Notes under the pieces: model-generated
What the model saw: the letters and a program-made list of their open reading frames with translations, nothing else
Told to the model about the DNA's origin: nothing
Databases searched by the model: none
Assembly (NCBI RefSeq): GCF_018398335.1
Contig: NZ_JAHBRX010000001.1
Coordinates: forward strand, 4,146,001 to 4,210,000
Source of the DNA: Chelatococcus sp. HY11
GTDB lineage: Bacteria; Pseudomonadota; Alphaproteobacteria; Rhizobiales; Beijerinckiaceae
Length of the DNA stretch: 64,000 nt
Direction of reading: 5' to 3'
Program-made: the position numbers and the translations under genes
Shown here: in pieces, positions 37,026 to 47,123 of the stretch
How the letters are laid out: each line of letters starts with the position of its first letter
Numbering within the stretch: the first letter of the stretch is position 1

Positions 37026-37874
37026 ATGCTTCAGGGGATGACATCCGTGACCGACACGTCAACGCCACTGCTGTATCAGGCCCGTGCCGCGCTTGAGGAA
37101 TGGGGCGTCATGGGCCCTTTCGACCATGCGCTGGTGCTTGGCACGGGTCTTGGCAACATCATCGAGGATGTCGAGGGCGCCGTGCAGGTGCCTTATTCCG
37201 CCATTCCCGGCTTCCCCGACAATGGGCCGGCCGGGCAGCCCGGTCAGCTCGTGTCGGGCTATATGGAAGGCAAGCGCGTGCTGATCTACGCCGGCCGCGC
37301 CCACTATTATGAAACGGGCCACGCCAGGACGATGGCGCTGCCCATCGCGCTGCTCGGCATTCTTGGAAAGCCACCTGTGCTGCTGACCAACGCGGCCGGC
37401 TCGGTCAAATCGACCATTCGCGTCGGCAGTCTTTGTGTCATCACCGACCACATCAATTTCTCCGGCCTCAATCCGCTGATCGGCGACCGGGATGATGGTC
37501 GGTTCGTCGATATGGCGGATGCCTATGACAATCGTTTGCGCCGCCGGCTGAAGCTCGCGGCCATCGCGGCCGGCATCGCCCTGAACGAGGGCGTCTACAT
37601 GTGGTTCTCGGGGCCGAGTTTCGAGACGCCGGCAGAGATCCGCATGGCTCGGACATTAGGGGCGGAGCTCGTCGGGATGTCGACGGTGCCGGAGGTCATC
37701 CTGGCGCGCCGCCACGGATTGCGCGTGTCGGCGATTTCCGTGGTGACGAGCTATGCCTCCGGCTTCGAGGACGCCCCCCAGCAGCATGGCCCCACGAAGG
37801 ACATCACCGTCTCGGCCGCCGCCGGGATCAGGCGGATCATCCGCGGTTTCGTCTCGCGGCCCGACGAGATCTGA
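37026..37874 (+). CDS. Purine nucleoside phosphorylase (trimeric PNP family)
   Basis: Phosphorolyses inosine, guanosine or xanthosine to base and ribose-1-phosphate. 282 residues from 37026. HALVLGTGLGNIIEDVEG is the phosphate loop, YAGRAHYYETGHARTMALPI is the family signature (normally GRxHxYEG), VLLTNAAGSVKSTIRVGSLC and the Glu/Asn part MWFSGPSFETPAEIRMARTL, GMSTVPEVILARRHG follow. The start is uncertain: ATGs at 37026 and 37038 and a GTG at 37047, the last with AGGGG at 9 nt. With cdd upstream it makes a nucleoside salvage pair. Confidence 0.94.
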   Translation: MLQGMTSVTDTSTPLLYQARAALEEWGVMGPFDHALVLGTGLGNIIEDVEGAVQVPYSAIPGFPDNGPAGQPGQLVSGYMEGKRVLIYAGRAHYYETGHARTMALPIALLGILGKPPVLLTNAAGSVKSTIRVGSLCVITDHINFSGLNPLIGDRDDGRFVDMADAYDNRLRRRLKLAAIAAGIALNEGVYMWFSGPSFETPAEIRMARTLGAELVGMSTVPEVILARRHGLRVSAISVVTSYASGFEDAPQQHGPTKDITVSAAAGIRRIIRGFVSRPDEI

Positions 37875-37896
37875 GCAGGAGGCAGCGCCCCTTGCT

Positions 37897-38778
37897 TCAC
37901 GGCGAGACCTCGGGAAAGGCGAGGCGCTTGACGCTGGTGATCGGTCCGCCGCCCCTGCTCACGCTGCGCTCCACCACCTCGCTCAGGGGCTCGACGACGA
38001 CCATCATGTGATGCGCGTTGGCGTGAAGAAGGCGCACGGTGTCGACCATGATGCCGACATGACCTTTCCAGTAGACGAGATCACCGCGCTCGAGACCACG
38101 TCCCTGCTCGCCGTCCTTGACCCGGCTTGCGGCTGATGACTGCTCCTGCCGGTAGGTATCGCGTGGCCAGTTGACGCCGGCGGCCCGCAGGCTGACCTGC
38201 ACAAGGCCCGAACAATCGATGCCGAGCACCGTCTTGCCGCCCCACAGATAAGGCACGTCGATGAAACGTTCGGCGGTTGCCACGAAGTCGCCGTCACGCC
38301 AGGCCCGCAACTGCGCGATATGCCGCGCGATGACGAACCCGCCGTCCGCCAGACGTGCGAAGGGGGGCGGGCCTATCTCCGCCACGGCGATTTCCGCCGC
38401 ATAGGGCAGCGCGTTGATTGGCGGCAGCTTGATGCTTGGGCCTGGGAAAACGAAGGTGCGGGGGACCGTGACGGCGTGGCTCGGGGGGAGGGAAGGGTAC
38501 CCAAGCGCTTCCGCCGGCAGATAGCCGACATAGCCATCCCGCAGCAATTGGCCCCAGATCCAGCCCTCGCGCTCCTCGAACACGGCAACGGGTTCGCCCG
38601 CAAGGGCTTCGGTATCGAGGGGCGCATCCGGCACGGGTTCCCGCCGCAAAGGCGCCGTCGGGGCCGTGACGCGCAGGAGACGTGGCGCGACAAAGGCGTC
38701 GGCGTCGACCGTGCCGCGGAGATGGAGGGCCGCGAGATCCGGGCGGGCAGCTGTCAGACGGGGATCGAAGGCATTCAT
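37897..38778 (-). CDS. NlpC/P60 family cell-wall peptidase
   Basis: Probable gamma-D-glutamyl-diamino acid endopeptidase acting on peptidoglycan peptides. 293 residues. Bacterial SH3-type domains fill the first half (APTAPLRREPVPDAPLDTEA, GWIWGQLLRDGYVGYLPAEA). The catalytic C40 domain holds Cys in VLGIDCSGLVQVSLRAAGV, His in YWKGHVGIMVDTVRLLHANA and a third polar residue in HANAHHMMVV. No signal peptide is visible, as is common for this subgroup. AGGA lies 8 nt before the ATG. Confidence 0.94.
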   Translation of the reverse strand: MNAFDPRLTAARPDLAALHLRGTVDADAFVAPRLLRVTAPTAPLRREPVPDAPLDTEALAGEPVAVFEEREGWIWGQLLRDGYVGYLPAEALGYPSLPPSHAVTVPRTFVFPGPSIKLPPINALPYAAEIAVAEIGPPPFARLADGGFVIARHIAQLRAWRDGDFVATAERFIDVPYLWGGKTVLGIDCSGLVQVSLRAAGVNWPRDTYRQEQSSAASRVKDGEQGRGLERGDLVYWKGHVGIMVDTVRLLHANAHHMMVVVEPLSEVVERSVSRGGGPITSVKRLAFPEVSP

Positions 38779-38884
38779 CGGCGTGTCCTGTGCGTCAGGA
38801 ATCTCTGCGGCCCCATCGCGGCAATCTCATGACTTCCCATCGCATGCCTTCCCGACTCAGCCTTGCCGACTTAGCCTTGCCGCC

Positions 38885-39235
38885 TCATGGCCTCAACGTC
38901 CCGGCCTTGGCAATCACGATATCACCAAGCCGCTCGACGGCGAGCGCTCCCTTGACGGTGCGCTGCACGATGACGTTGCGGCGATCGTTCTCGTCGCGGC
39001 GGCGGGATACCAGGTCGAGCTTGCCCATGCTGTCGAGCGCCCGCGTCACGACGGGCTTGGTGACGCCGAGCTTGCGTGCGAGACCGCGCACCGTATGGGG
39101 CGGGGTGTCGAGATAAATCGTCAGGAGAATGGCCATCTGCCTGAGCGACAGGTCGATGTCCTCGTCACGGACGAGTTCCAGCGTGACGTCGTGCCACAAT
39201 GTAAGTGCCTGCAAGGCACGGATTTCAACGGACAT
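38885..39235 (-). CDS. MarR family transcriptional regulator
   Basis: 116-residue winged-helix regulator. The DNA-binding part is DLSLRQMAILLTIYLDTPPH, then TVRGLARKLGVTKPVVTRAL (recognition helix) and LVSRRRDENDRRNVIVQRT (the wing with D-x-R-x-x). It is shorter than most MarR proteins because the dimerisation helices are reduced. Ligand and targets are unknown. It lies between the M17 aminopeptidase and NlpC/P60 genes in the same direction, so it may control them. Confidence 0.88.
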   Translation of the reverse strand: MSVEIRALQALTLWHDVTLELVRDEDIDLSLRQMAILLTIYLDTPPHTVRGLARKLGVTKPVVTRALDSMGKLDLVSRRRDENDRRNVIVQRTVKGALAVERLGDIVIAKAGTLRP

Positions 39236-39389
39236 CGGCCGGGTCCGGCAGTCGTTACGGACCCGTATTCATATCGACTGGAATAGCCCAATCACAATCG
39301 CTTCTTCGCGGAGAGGTTAAGAGAACGTCGCCTTATGGCGCGCCGCGGCTTGTTCCGGCGCGCCAGTGGCGCTTCGAACCGTCCGGGCT

Positions 39390-40778
39390 TCACGCGCCGA
39401 AGCGTTCCTTGAGATAGGCATAGACGAGCCGCGCCGCCTGCACTTCGCCGCCCTCGGGCCGGCCCGGCTTGGCGGAAGGCGTCCAGCCGAAGATGTCGAA
39501 ATGCACGTAAGACCCGGCCTTCTCCACGAATCGCCGCAGGAAAAGCGCTGCCGTCATCGAGCCCGCGAAGGCGCCACCAGAGATATGGTTCACGTCGGCG
39601 ATCTTCGAGGACAGCATGGCGTCATAGGGCGACCAGAACGGCATGCGCCAGACCGGATCGTTGACGGTGCGGGAAAGACTGGCGAGGCGCCCGGCCAGCG
39701 CATCGTCATCGGTGTAGAAGGGCGGCAGATCCGGGCCCAGGGCGACGCGCGCGGCGCCTGTGAGGGTCGCGTAGTCCACGATGAGGTCCGGCGCTTCCTC
39801 ATCGGCCAGCGCCAGCGCGTCACCGAGAATGAGCCGCCCTTCCGCGTCCGTATTGCCGATCTCCACCGTGAGGCCTTTGCGGCTCGGCAGGATGTCGCCA
39901 GGGCGGAACGCGGAGCCGGAGATGGCGTTCTCCACGGCGGGGATCAGCACACGCAGGCGCACGGGGAGCCTGGCGCCGATGACGAGTTCGGCAAGCGCCA
40001 AGACCGCCGCGGCGCCGCCCATGTCCTTCTTCATCAGGGCCATGCCGGCCGGGGGCTTGATGTCGAGACCGCCTGTATCGAAGGCGACCCCCTTGCCGAC
40101 AAGCGTGACCTTCGGATGAGAGGCGTCACCCCACGTCAGATCGATGAGGCGCGGGGGGATGGCCGAGGCGCGTCCGACCGCGTGGATCATCGGGAAATTG
40201 CCTGAGAGGAGATCGTCACCGACCGTGACCGCGATGGCCGCGCCGTGGCGCTCCGCCACCCCGCGGGCCGCCGCCTCGATGCCGTCCGGTCCCAGATCGT
40301 TCGCGGGGGTATTGATGAGATCGCGCCCGAGCGCGACGGCTTCGGCAAGGCGAGTGAGCTCCGCCCCGTCGACGCCCGCCGGCAGGACGAGACGCGCCTT
40401 TGGCGGCGCCTTCTTGGCGCGATAGCGATCAAAACGGTAAGTGCCGAGCAGAAAGCCAAGCACCGCGTTGGTCTCGGCCTCGTGCGGCAGCCGTTCAAAG
40501 CGGTAGGTGCCCTGGGGCAGGAGCGGCGGCAGCTTGCCGGGAAGAAACGGGTCGGTATCCACCTTCAGCGGCGACCAGCCAAACAGCACGGTGGCTATGC
40601 CGCCATCCACATTGGGCAGAATGAGGTGGCTGCCAACGTCGGCGGCGAAGCCTTGCGCCGTCGCGAAGGCCCGCGCCGGCGCGGGCAGAGCGGCCAGCAC
40701 CTCGGCAAGCGAGTCACTGGAGACGACGATCAGCGGAATCGAATCGGCGACAGAAGAAGTAACGATGGCAGGATGCAC
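39390..40778 (-). CDS. Leucyl aminopeptidase family protein (M17)
   Basis: Dinuclear metal aminopeptidase of the M17 family. 462 residues, shorter than PepA of E. coli (503) because the N-terminal domain is reduced. The metal and catalytic residues are in LVGKGVAFDTGGLDIKPPAG, MKKDMGGAAAVLALAELVIG and the signature NTDAEGRLILGDALALA. The C-terminal SKIADVNHISGGAFAGSMTA is also typical. The first glycine-rich stretch resembles the PepB-like group of Hyphomicrobiales. GAGGAT precedes the ATG. Confidence 0.95.
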   Translation of the reverse strand: MHPAIVTSSVADSIPLIVVSSDSLAEVLAALPAPARAFATAQGFAADVGSHLILPNVDGGIATVLFGWSPLKVDTDPFLPGKLPPLLPQGTYRFERLPHEAETNAVLGFLLGTYRFDRYRAKKAPPKARLVLPAGVDGAELTRLAEAVALGRDLINTPANDLGPDGIEAAARGVAERHGAAIAVTVGDDLLSGNFPMIHAVGRASAIPPRLIDLTWGDASHPKVTLVGKGVAFDTGGLDIKPPAGMALMKKDMGGAAAVLALAELVIGARLPVRLRVLIPAVENAISGSAFRPGDILPSRKGLTVEIGNTDAEGRLILGDALALADEEAPDLIVDYATLTGAARVALGPDLPPFYTDDDALAGRLASLSRTVNDPVWRMPFWSPYDAMLSSKIADVNHISGGAFAGSMTAALFLRRFVEKAGSYVHFDIFGWTPSAKPGRPEGGEVQAARLVYAYLKERFGA

Positions 40779-41010
40779 TGACGATCCTCAAATCTGATTG
40801 ACGCACACACAGCAGCGGTCACGCGTGATTTTCTGCGTAGCACGAATGTAACAGGTCATCGAACATTGGTCTCCAGCCATACGCGGATGCCGCGATTGCA
40901 TCGCCTTTGGCTTTTGCCTTGTGGATGTGGCTGGTAACCTGCCGTTAGGGTTAATCGAGTTTGAATGGAGTCCAAGCCGGGATAGGCCAATTCCAGGTCG
41001 ACGAGAGCGC

Positions 41011-42057
41011 ATGAAACCTTCACCATCAGCCGCGGCGCTTTTGCGATCGCCGTTGCGTCGGCGGGCCAAGGGCCGGCCGATAGCGGGCCTGGCACTCGCC
41101 TGCATGATGTCGCCGCTTCTCGGCGGGTGTATTCCGGATCTGCAAAAAGCGGATATCACCGGCTCGATCTTTCCGGTGAAACGCGCGACCAAGACCGCCG
41201 AGCCGACGGAAGCCGATTGGCGCGAGCTCGCGGAGAAGTCAGGAAAACGCTACGAAGCCAATCCCGACGACAAGGTCGCGGCACTGGCCTACGGACGTTC
41301 GCTTCGCGAAATCGGCCAGCATCAGCAGGCGGTGGCCGTGCTGCGGCAGGCCGTGCTGCGCGCGCCGCAGGACCAGGCGCTTCTGTCCGCCTATGGCCGG
41401 GCGCTGATCGACGTGGGCAATCTACGCGAGGCGGCGGATGTGCTCGCGCGGGCGCATACGCAGGACAAGCCGGACTGGCGTGTGCTCTCGGCGCAGGGGA
41501 CCGTGGCGGACCAGCTCGGTGACCACCCCGGTGCCCGTCGCTATTACGAAGCCGCGTTGCGCATTGCACCGGACGAGCCTTCCGTTCTCTCCAATCTCGG
41601 CTTGTCCTATGCCTTGTCGCGCAACCTGCCCGAGGCGGAGAGGGCGCTGCGCCAAGCGGCCGCCAGTCCGAAGGCAGATAGGCGCGTGCGTCAGAATCTC
41701 GCGCTGGTGCTTGGGTTGTCGGGCCAGACGGCGGAGGCGGAAAGCCTCCTGAAGGAGGACATGACGCCTCAGTCGGCCGCGCGCGGTGCCGCCTATTTCA
41801 AGCAGTTCGCCGGCAAACCGCGATTGATCGCGCGTGCGGCGAGAGGGGCGGACACGTCTCCGCCTGCGATGGAGGCAAAGCCATCGGGCCGTGCCGCCGC
41901 AAACCAGCCGCCCGCTCGCCATGAGCGGGCGCCGGCCATCGACACCAGCAAACCGATCCGTCAAGCCGGGCCGGCTACGGCGAAGGCGAACAGGGCCGCG
42001 GGACAAGCTGCCGGGGAGACGCCTCCCGGTCTCCCGTTGCGGCCATCGGTGGAATGA
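41011..42057 (+). CDS. tadD: TadD-type tetratricopeptide lipoprotein
   Basis: Lipoprotein with TPR repeats, needed for Tad/Flp pilus secretin assembly in other bacteria. From MKPSPSAAALLRS it has a long basic signal region and the lipobox LGGC (Cys40). TPR units follow from about residue 75 to 240 (KVAALAYGRSLREIGQHQQA, ALLSAYGRALIDVGNLREAA, PSVLSNLGLSYALSRNLPEA, VRQNLALVLGLSGQTAEAES). The C-terminal ~80 residues are Pro/Ala/Arg-rich. It faces tadC with convergent transcription, an inverted position relative to the usual tadBCD order. Confidence 0.9.
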   Translation: MKPSPSAAALLRSPLRRRAKGRPIAGLALACMMSPLLGGCIPDLQKADITGSIFPVKRATKTAEPTEADWRELAEKSGKRYEANPDDKVAALAYGRSLREIGQHQQAVAVLRQAVLRAPQDQALLSAYGRALIDVGNLREAADVLARAHTQDKPDWRVLSAQGTVADQLGDHPGARRYYEAALRIAPDEPSVLSNLGLSYALSRNLPEAERALRQAAASPKADRRVRQNLALVLGLSGQTAEAESLLKEDMTPQSAARGAAYFKQFAGKPRLIARAARGADTSPPAMEAKPSGRAAANQPPARHERAPAIDTSKPIRQAGPATAKANRAAGQAAGETPPGLPLRPSVE

Positions 42058-42149
42058 TGCTGTAGGTCTGATAGGGCCGTTGCCGCTTCAACGCGCTGTG
42101 AATATTGATCTCAACAGCTTTTTGGCGGGTTATATCGCGGTGATGCCGG

Positions 42150-43127
42150 CTATTTCCATTTGAAGACCTGGATAAGTGCTGGCGTGATGATCACCATGAA
42201 CAAGACCGGCAGGAAGAAAAGAATCATCGGCACGGTGAGTTTGGGAGGAAGCGCGGCCGCTTTCTTCTCCGCTTCGTTCATGCGCGCATCGCGGCTTTCC
42301 TGCGCCAGAACGCGCAGCGCCTGGCCCACCGGCGTTCCGTAGCGCTCTGCTTGAATGAGCGCGGTCGTCACGTTCTTCACCGATTCGACGCCGGTGCGAA
42401 TGCCGAGGTTTTCATAGGCCTGGCGGCGTTCGGCCAAATAGGAAAGTTCGGCCGTCGTCAACATCAGTTCCTCGGCCAGCGCTATGGACTGCGCGCCGAT
42501 CTCCTGGCTGACCTTCCGGAAAGCCTGCTCGACGGACATGCTGGATTCCACGCAGATCAGCAGGAGATCAAGGGCGTCCGGCCAGGCGCGCTTGATGGAT
42601 TGCTGTCGTTTCTGTGTCCGGTTGGCGAGGAAGAGTTCGGGTAGCTTGATGCCGGCGTAGGTTGCCGCGATGACGATGCCAAAGCGAACCATCCCGGGGA
42701 ATTGGCCGACCTTGAGCACGAACATATAGGTAATCGCGACAATACAGAACCCGATGGGTGATATAAGCCGAAAGAAAAGGAAGTTTATTTCCGCGGAATT
42801 GCCGCGATATCCGGCCATGCTCAACTTCATTTTCGCTGTCTCGGTGCCGAGCCATTGCGAGAGATTGAGCCGGTCGACGACTTGCTTCATATAAGCCTTT
42901 GGCGCCGGACGCAGGCTCGCGCGCTGGGCTTGTGCAGCGCCAAGGCGTTCGCGCTCGCGTTGGCGAATACGCTCCCGCTCCGATGCGACCGATTTCATGC
43001 GCTTGCCCAAGGTGTCCGCGGCCATCAGGGGCATGGCAAGCGTCAGAACCGTCGCACCCACGCAAAGCGCTATCAGGATGCTGAACATGAATTGTCGGTC
43101 CGCGATCATGCTGAGGAAAGCTGACAT
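42150..43127 (-). CDS. tadC: Tad pilus inner-membrane protein TadC
   Basis: Type II secretion F-domain protein, platform for the Tad pilus ATPase with TadB. 325 residues. N-terminal membrane segment FMFSILIALCVGATVLTLAM, then a cytoplasmic part with charged RERERLGAAQAQ. A membrane pair is at FFRLISPIGFCIVAITYMFV and GMVRFGIVIAATYAGIKLPE. The F domain includes RAWPDALDLLLICVESSMSV, EQAFRKVSQEIG and GTPVGQALRVLAQESRDARM. It ends with a membrane segment (MILFFLPVLFMVIITPALIQ). It follows tadB after 40 bp. Confidence 0.96.
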   Translation of the reverse strand: MSAFLSMIADRQFMFSILIALCVGATVLTLAMPLMAADTLGKRMKSVASERERIRQRERERLGAAQAQRASLRPAPKAYMKQVVDRLNLSQWLGTETAKMKLSMAGYRGNSAEINFLFFRLISPIGFCIVAITYMFVLKVGQFPGMVRFGIVIAATYAGIKLPELFLANRTQKRQQSIKRAWPDALDLLLICVESSMSVEQAFRKVSQEIGAQSIALAEELMLTTAELSYLAERRQAYENLGIRTGVESVKNVTTALIQAERYGTPVGQALRVLAQESRDARMNEAEKKAAALPPKLTVPMILFFLPVLFMVIITPALIQVFKWK

Positions 43128-43167
43128 GGCTCACTCCCGGTCCTGCAGGTATCGCGACGGCAAAAGT

Positions 43168-44145
43168 TCATATGTCGAAGCTGATCATTTTCTTCATGAC
43201 CAGAACGCCTATAGCCATCCAAAGGCCAGATGCGGACAATGCTAGAAGTCCCGTATTCGTCGTCCAAAGGAAGGCGATGTATTTCGGGCTCGTGATATAG
43301 ACAAGAGCGGTGACAATGAAGGGAAGGGCGCCGATGATGGCGGCGGATGCCTTAGCCTCCATGCTCATCGCCGTGATCTTTCCCTTCATCTTGCGGCGCT
43401 CGCGCAAGACGCGGGACAAGTTGCCGAGGGCCTCGGAAAGATTTCCGCCCGACTGCTGCTGAACGGCGATCACGATGGCGAAGAAATTCGCCTCCGCTGC
43501 TGGAATGCGCTCGGGCAAGCGGCCGACAGCGTCCGCGACAGGCATGCCGAGAACCTGGGCTTCGACGATGACGCGGAACTCGCTGCGCACGGGCTCCGCG
43601 GCTTCACTCCCGATAATCTTCAGGCAGTCGCCGACTGGCAGGCCGGCCCGGATGCCTCGCACGATGATGTCGAGCGCATTCGGTAACTCCTCGATGAACC
43701 GGTTGATGCGGCGTTTGGTGAGATAGGAGAGAATCCAGCGTGGAAGGCCGGACGCTCCGACGAAGAGGCCGCCGGCCGCAACCCACGGATTGCCGGATGA
43801 CGCGCCAAGCAGGAGGCCGACGAGGAGGCCAATGATGACGCTGACGACAAAGAAGCGCTTCTTGCTCCAGGCGAGCCCGGCGCGGGCCAGCCGTGTTTCA
43901 AGCGGCACCTTGTGCTTGGCTTTTTGTCTCGCCTCGAGGTCCCGCAGGCTCTGGGCGATCTGGTCGCGTCGGTTCACGGCACCGTTCGCCCTTTCAATGG
44001 CACGCTGCGCCGGAGGCGCAACGAAAGTCTTCTGACGTTCTTCGATACGGGCGCGCGATGAAAGATACGGGAAGAATAGGACATAGGCCGTAGCGCCAGC
44101 CGCAATGGTTGACAGTATAACGATGAGAAGAGCGTCAAAATTCAT
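43168..44145 (-). CDS. tadB: Tad pilus inner-membrane protein TadB
   Basis: Partner of TadC in the inner-membrane platform. 325 residues. N-terminal segment LLIVILSTIAAGATAYVLFF, central pair FFVVSVIIGLLVGLLLGASS and NPWVAAGGLFVGASG, F domain ELPNALDIIVRGIRAGLPVG, DCLKIIGSEAAEPVRSEFRV, QQSGGNLSEALGNLSRVLRE, and a C-terminal pair AAIIGALPFIVTALVYITSP and LLALSASGLWMAIGVLVM. It is 45 bp downstream of tadA/cpaF and 40 bp upstream of tadC. Confidence 0.96.
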   Translation of the reverse strand: MNFDALLIVILSTIAAGATAYVLFFPYLSSRARIEERQKTFVAPPAQRAIERANGAVNRRDQIAQSLRDLEARQKAKHKVPLETRLARAGLAWSKKRFFVVSVIIGLLVGLLLGASSGNPWVAAGGLFVGASGLPRWILSYLTKRRINRFIEELPNALDIIVRGIRAGLPVGDCLKIIGSEAAEPVRSEFRVIVEAQVLGMPVADAVGRLPERIPAAEANFFAIVIAVQQQSGGNLSEALGNLSRVLRERRKMKGKITAMSMEAKASAAIIGALPFIVTALVYITSPKYIAFLWTTNTGLLALSASGLWMAIGVLVMKKMISFDI

Positions 44146-44190
44146 GGCGTAATTTCATACATGATGTTATGGCACTGTCCCACGATGCAT

Positions 44191-45630
44191 CTACGCGGCT
44201 CCGGCGATGCCAGCCTTCTGCTCAATGGTGTCGAGCGCCCGCGCCAATCGCTGTTCCTCGCCGAAGTAGCGCGCGCGTTCCCAGAAGCGCGGCCGGCCTA
44301 TGCCGGTTGAGCGATGATGTCCGACGATGTGCCCATTCGTGTCTTCGCCCACGATCTCGAAGGTCATGAGATCCTGGGTAATGATGATGTCTCCCTCCAT
44401 CCCAAGCACTTCCGTGATCTGCGTAATACGGCGCGATCCGTCACGCAGGCGCTGGGCCTGGACGACCACGTCGACAGACGCGCAGATCATCTCGCGGATG
44501 GTGCGGGAGGGCAGAGAGAATCCGCCCATGGTGATCATCGACTCAAGACGAGAGAGCCCCTCGCGGGGCGTGTTGGCGTGGAGTGTGCCCATCGAGCCGT
44601 CATGGCCCGTATTCATGGCCTGGAGCAAATCGAAGGCTTCCGGTCCACGCACCTCGCCGACGATGATGCGTTCGGGGCGCATGCGCAGGCAATTGCGCAC
44701 GAGATCGCGCATCGTCACCTGTCCTTGTCCCTCCAGATTGGGAGGGCGTGTCTCCAGGCGAACGACATGAGGCTGCTGAAGTTGCAATTCGGCGGCGTCT
44801 TCACAGGTAATGATGCGCTCCTTGTCCTCAATGAAGCGCGTGAGACAATTGAGCAATGTCGTTTTGCCTGAACCCGTTCCACCGGATATGATGACATTGC
44901 ATCGCACGCGGCCGATGATCTGCAAGAGTTCTGACCCCTCCGGCGAGATGGAGCCATAGCGGACGAGATCATCGAGCGTCAGCTTGTCACGGCGGAACTT
45001 GCGGATGGTCAGGGCGGGGCCGTCGATTGACAGCGGCGGACCGATGACGTTGACGCGCGACCCGTCCGGCAGGCGCGCATCGCAGATGGGAGAGGCCTCG
45101 TCAACACGTCGCCCAACCTGGCTGACGATGCGTTGACAGATGTTCATCAGCTGTTGGTTGTCGCGAAAGCGTATATTTGTCTGCTGAATGCGGCCGGATA
45201 CTTCGATATAGGTGCGATCCGCGCCGTTGACCATGATATCGGCGATGTCGTCGCGCGCCAGCAGGGGCTCGAGGGGGCCATAGCCAAGGACATCGTTGCA
45301 GATGTCCTCGAGCAGCCCCTCCTGTTCGGCGATCGACATGACGAGGCTTTTCAGGCCGATGATTTCCGTGACGATATCACGGATCTCGTCACGCGCGCTC
45401 TCCGCGTCGAGCTTCACGAGCTGCGTCAAATCGATCGCCTCGATAAGCGCCGCGAAGATCATATTCTTTGTTTGATAATATCCATCGGAGTGGCGCGGCA
45501 CATCTGGGGCATGTGCGGGAGGTGGCGCGGCAGCGGATGGCGCGGGACGCGCCTCTACGGCGAGTGGCGCGGGGGCAGCGGGCTCGGGCTTGCGGGCCAA
45601 GGCTTCCTGTCCCGATCTTTTGCCAAACAT
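44191..45630 (-). CDS. cpaF: Tad pilus assembly ATPase CpaF/TadA
   Basis: Hexameric secretion ATPase that drives Flp pilus assembly, and perhaps retraction. 479 residues. Pro/Ala-rich residues 10-50 are followed by the N-terminal domain. The Walker A box at about 249-258 is [10 protein letters not shown]. The Asp box and Walker B follow: [60 protein letters not shown] (His box). The 206 bp between cpaE and this start hold no gene, so transcription probably continues from cpaE. Confidence 0.97.
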   Translation of the reverse strand: MFGKRSGQEALARKPEPAAPAPLAVEARPAPSAAAPPPAHAPDVPRHSDGYYQTKNMIFAALIEAIDLTQLVKLDAESARDEIRDIVTEIIGLKSLVMSIAEQEGLLEDICNDVLGYGPLEPLLARDDIADIMVNGADRTYIEVSGRIQQTNIRFRDNQQLMNICQRIVSQVGRRVDEASPICDARLPDGSRVNVIGPPLSIDGPALTIRKFRRDKLTLDDLVRYGSISPEGSELLQIIGRVRCNVIISGGTGSGKTTLLNCLTRFIEDKERIITCEDAAELQLQQPHVVRLETRPPNLEGQGQVTMRDLVRNCLRMRPERIIVGEVRGPEAFDLLQAMNTGHDGSMGTLHANTPREGLSRLESMITMGGFSLPSRTIREMICASVDVVVQAQRLRDGSRRITQITEVLGMEGDIIITQDLMTFEIVGEDTNGHIVGHHRSTGIGRPRFWERARYFGEEQRLARALDTIEQKAGIAGAA

Positions 45631-45836
45631 TGCAACAATACTCCTGTAGCGCGGTTAAGCTCTCCGGTGCGTCTTCCGCGGCCTTGCGATATCCCGGGCA
45701 TGTTCCATGTAATGAAGCTGCTACGAAGTGTCGGCTGGAATCCGCCGCGACTTCAGATCAATTGCTCCAAGGCCGCGCCCTGCCTTCCGAGCCAAGTTAA
45801 GCAGCAGCGATAATCAAGCGGCCATGGCGCGGCACT

Positions 45837-47123
45837 TCAGTGTCCACCTCTCTTCAGGGCTGCGAGTTTAGCCAGCAGGGCCTGCAGGAATTTGGTTTCA
45901 TCGGCGCTCTTCTTTGTTCGTCCCATGATCGTCGTCGCGAGTTCGTTTAATGTTTGCGCGGCCCGGCCGTTCGGCTGCACGTGGTGCAACATTTGGCCGT
46001 TGTTGGCGGCATTGCCGAAGAGCTGCGCGTCGAAAGCGATTGTCGCGGTTGGTGTGAGGCCAACGGCCTTGGCGAAGTCCTGGACGCTGATCTCAGGTCG
46101 CTTCGGCAGTCCGAGCTGGTTGAGGACCAGGTAGGGTTGCCGGTCCGAGGGCCGGGCCTGGCGCAGCATGTCGACCATGTTCTTGGTGTTGCGCAAGCTG
46201 GCGAGATCGGGAGCGGCGACGATCACGATCATGTCCGCGTCCACGAGCGCATGGCGTGCCCAGGATGTCCACAAATGCGGCAGATCGAGTACGACGACGG
46301 GATGAGCGGATCGAAGTGTGCCGAGCAACTTGTCGATGACCGCCTGGTCGAGATCCCAGGTGCGGTCGAGAACCGCCGGGGCCGCAAGCAGGTTGAGGTT
46401 GTCGGCGCATTTTACCATGAGGCGATCGATGAAATTATTGTCGAGCCGGTCCGGCGCGGCCAAAGCATCGGCGACGCCTTGTGGTGGATCCAGGTTGAGG
46501 TTGAGGCTCGCCGTGCCAAAGGCGACGTCGAGATCGGCGATGACGGCGGCGAGGCCTAGCTCGCGCGCGACGGACGCCGCGAGATTATGGGCAATGGTCG
46601 AGGCGCCCGCGCCCCCCTTTGCGCCGACCACGGCAACGATACGCCCGAAAGACTGGCTATCCGGCCGATTGTATATATCGGTGATTGTGCGGATGAGGTC
46701 GAGCGGCGCGACCGGCGTAATGAGGTATTCACTGACGCCGCGCGTTATCAGTTCGCGATAGAGCTGGATGTCGTTGACATGGCCAACGACGATAACCTTG
46801 GTTCCGGGATCGCAGACATGGGCCAGTCCGTCCAGCGCCTGAAGTGTCTCAGCTCGTCCTGCCTGCGTTTCCACAATGATTACGTTCGGGGAATGCGCAC
46901 TGCCGAGCGTTGCTTCCGCCGCAGCGATGCCGCCGTGGTGAATGGCGACTTGCGCGCGCAGCATGTGCCGGTCGCGGGCCGCGGCGACGATGCTCTCCGT
47001 CGTCTCCGCGGTTTCGCAGAAAGCTGACACGGCGATGCGCGGCACGGGCGGCATGGCCGGTGGCAGCGGGTCGGCGGGTTGCGAAGGTTGGGGAATGGCG
47101 GAGCGAAGGACGGGTGTCGTCAT
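45837..47123 (-). CDS. cpaE: Pilus assembly protein CpaE (MinD/ParA-like)
   Basis: Receiver-like plus ParA-type ATPase needed for pole placement of Tad pili. 428 residues. The N-terminal half is a degenerate response-regulator receiver (NVIIVETQAGRAETLQALDG, KVIVVGHVNDIQLYRELITR). The ATPase half starts GRIVAVVGAKGGAGASTIAH (deviant Walker A, KGGAGAS), then AVIADLDVAFGTASLNLNLD, VVLDLPHLWTSWARHALVDA and PYLVLNQLGLPKRPEISVQD. The ATG overlaps the cpaD stop by 4 nt (ATGA). Confidence 0.96.
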   Translation of the reverse strand: MTTPVLRSAIPQPSQPADPLPPAMPPVPRIAVSAFCETAETTESIVAAARDRHMLRAQVAIHHGGIAAAEATLGSAHSPNVIIVETQAGRAETLQALDGLAHVCDPGTKVIVVGHVNDIQLYRELITRGVSEYLITPVAPLDLIRTITDIYNRPDSQSFGRIVAVVGAKGGAGASTIAHNLAASVARELGLAAVIADLDVAFGTASLNLNLDPPQGVADALAAPDRLDNNFIDRLMVKCADNLNLLAAPAVLDRTWDLDQAVIDKLLGTLRSAHPVVVLDLPHLWTSWARHALVDADMIVIVAAPDLASLRNTKNMVDMLRQARPSDRQPYLVLNQLGLPKRPEISVQDFAKAVGLTPTATIAFDAQLFGNAANNGQMLHHVQPNGRAAQTLNELATTIMGRTKKSADETKFLQALLAKLAALKRGGH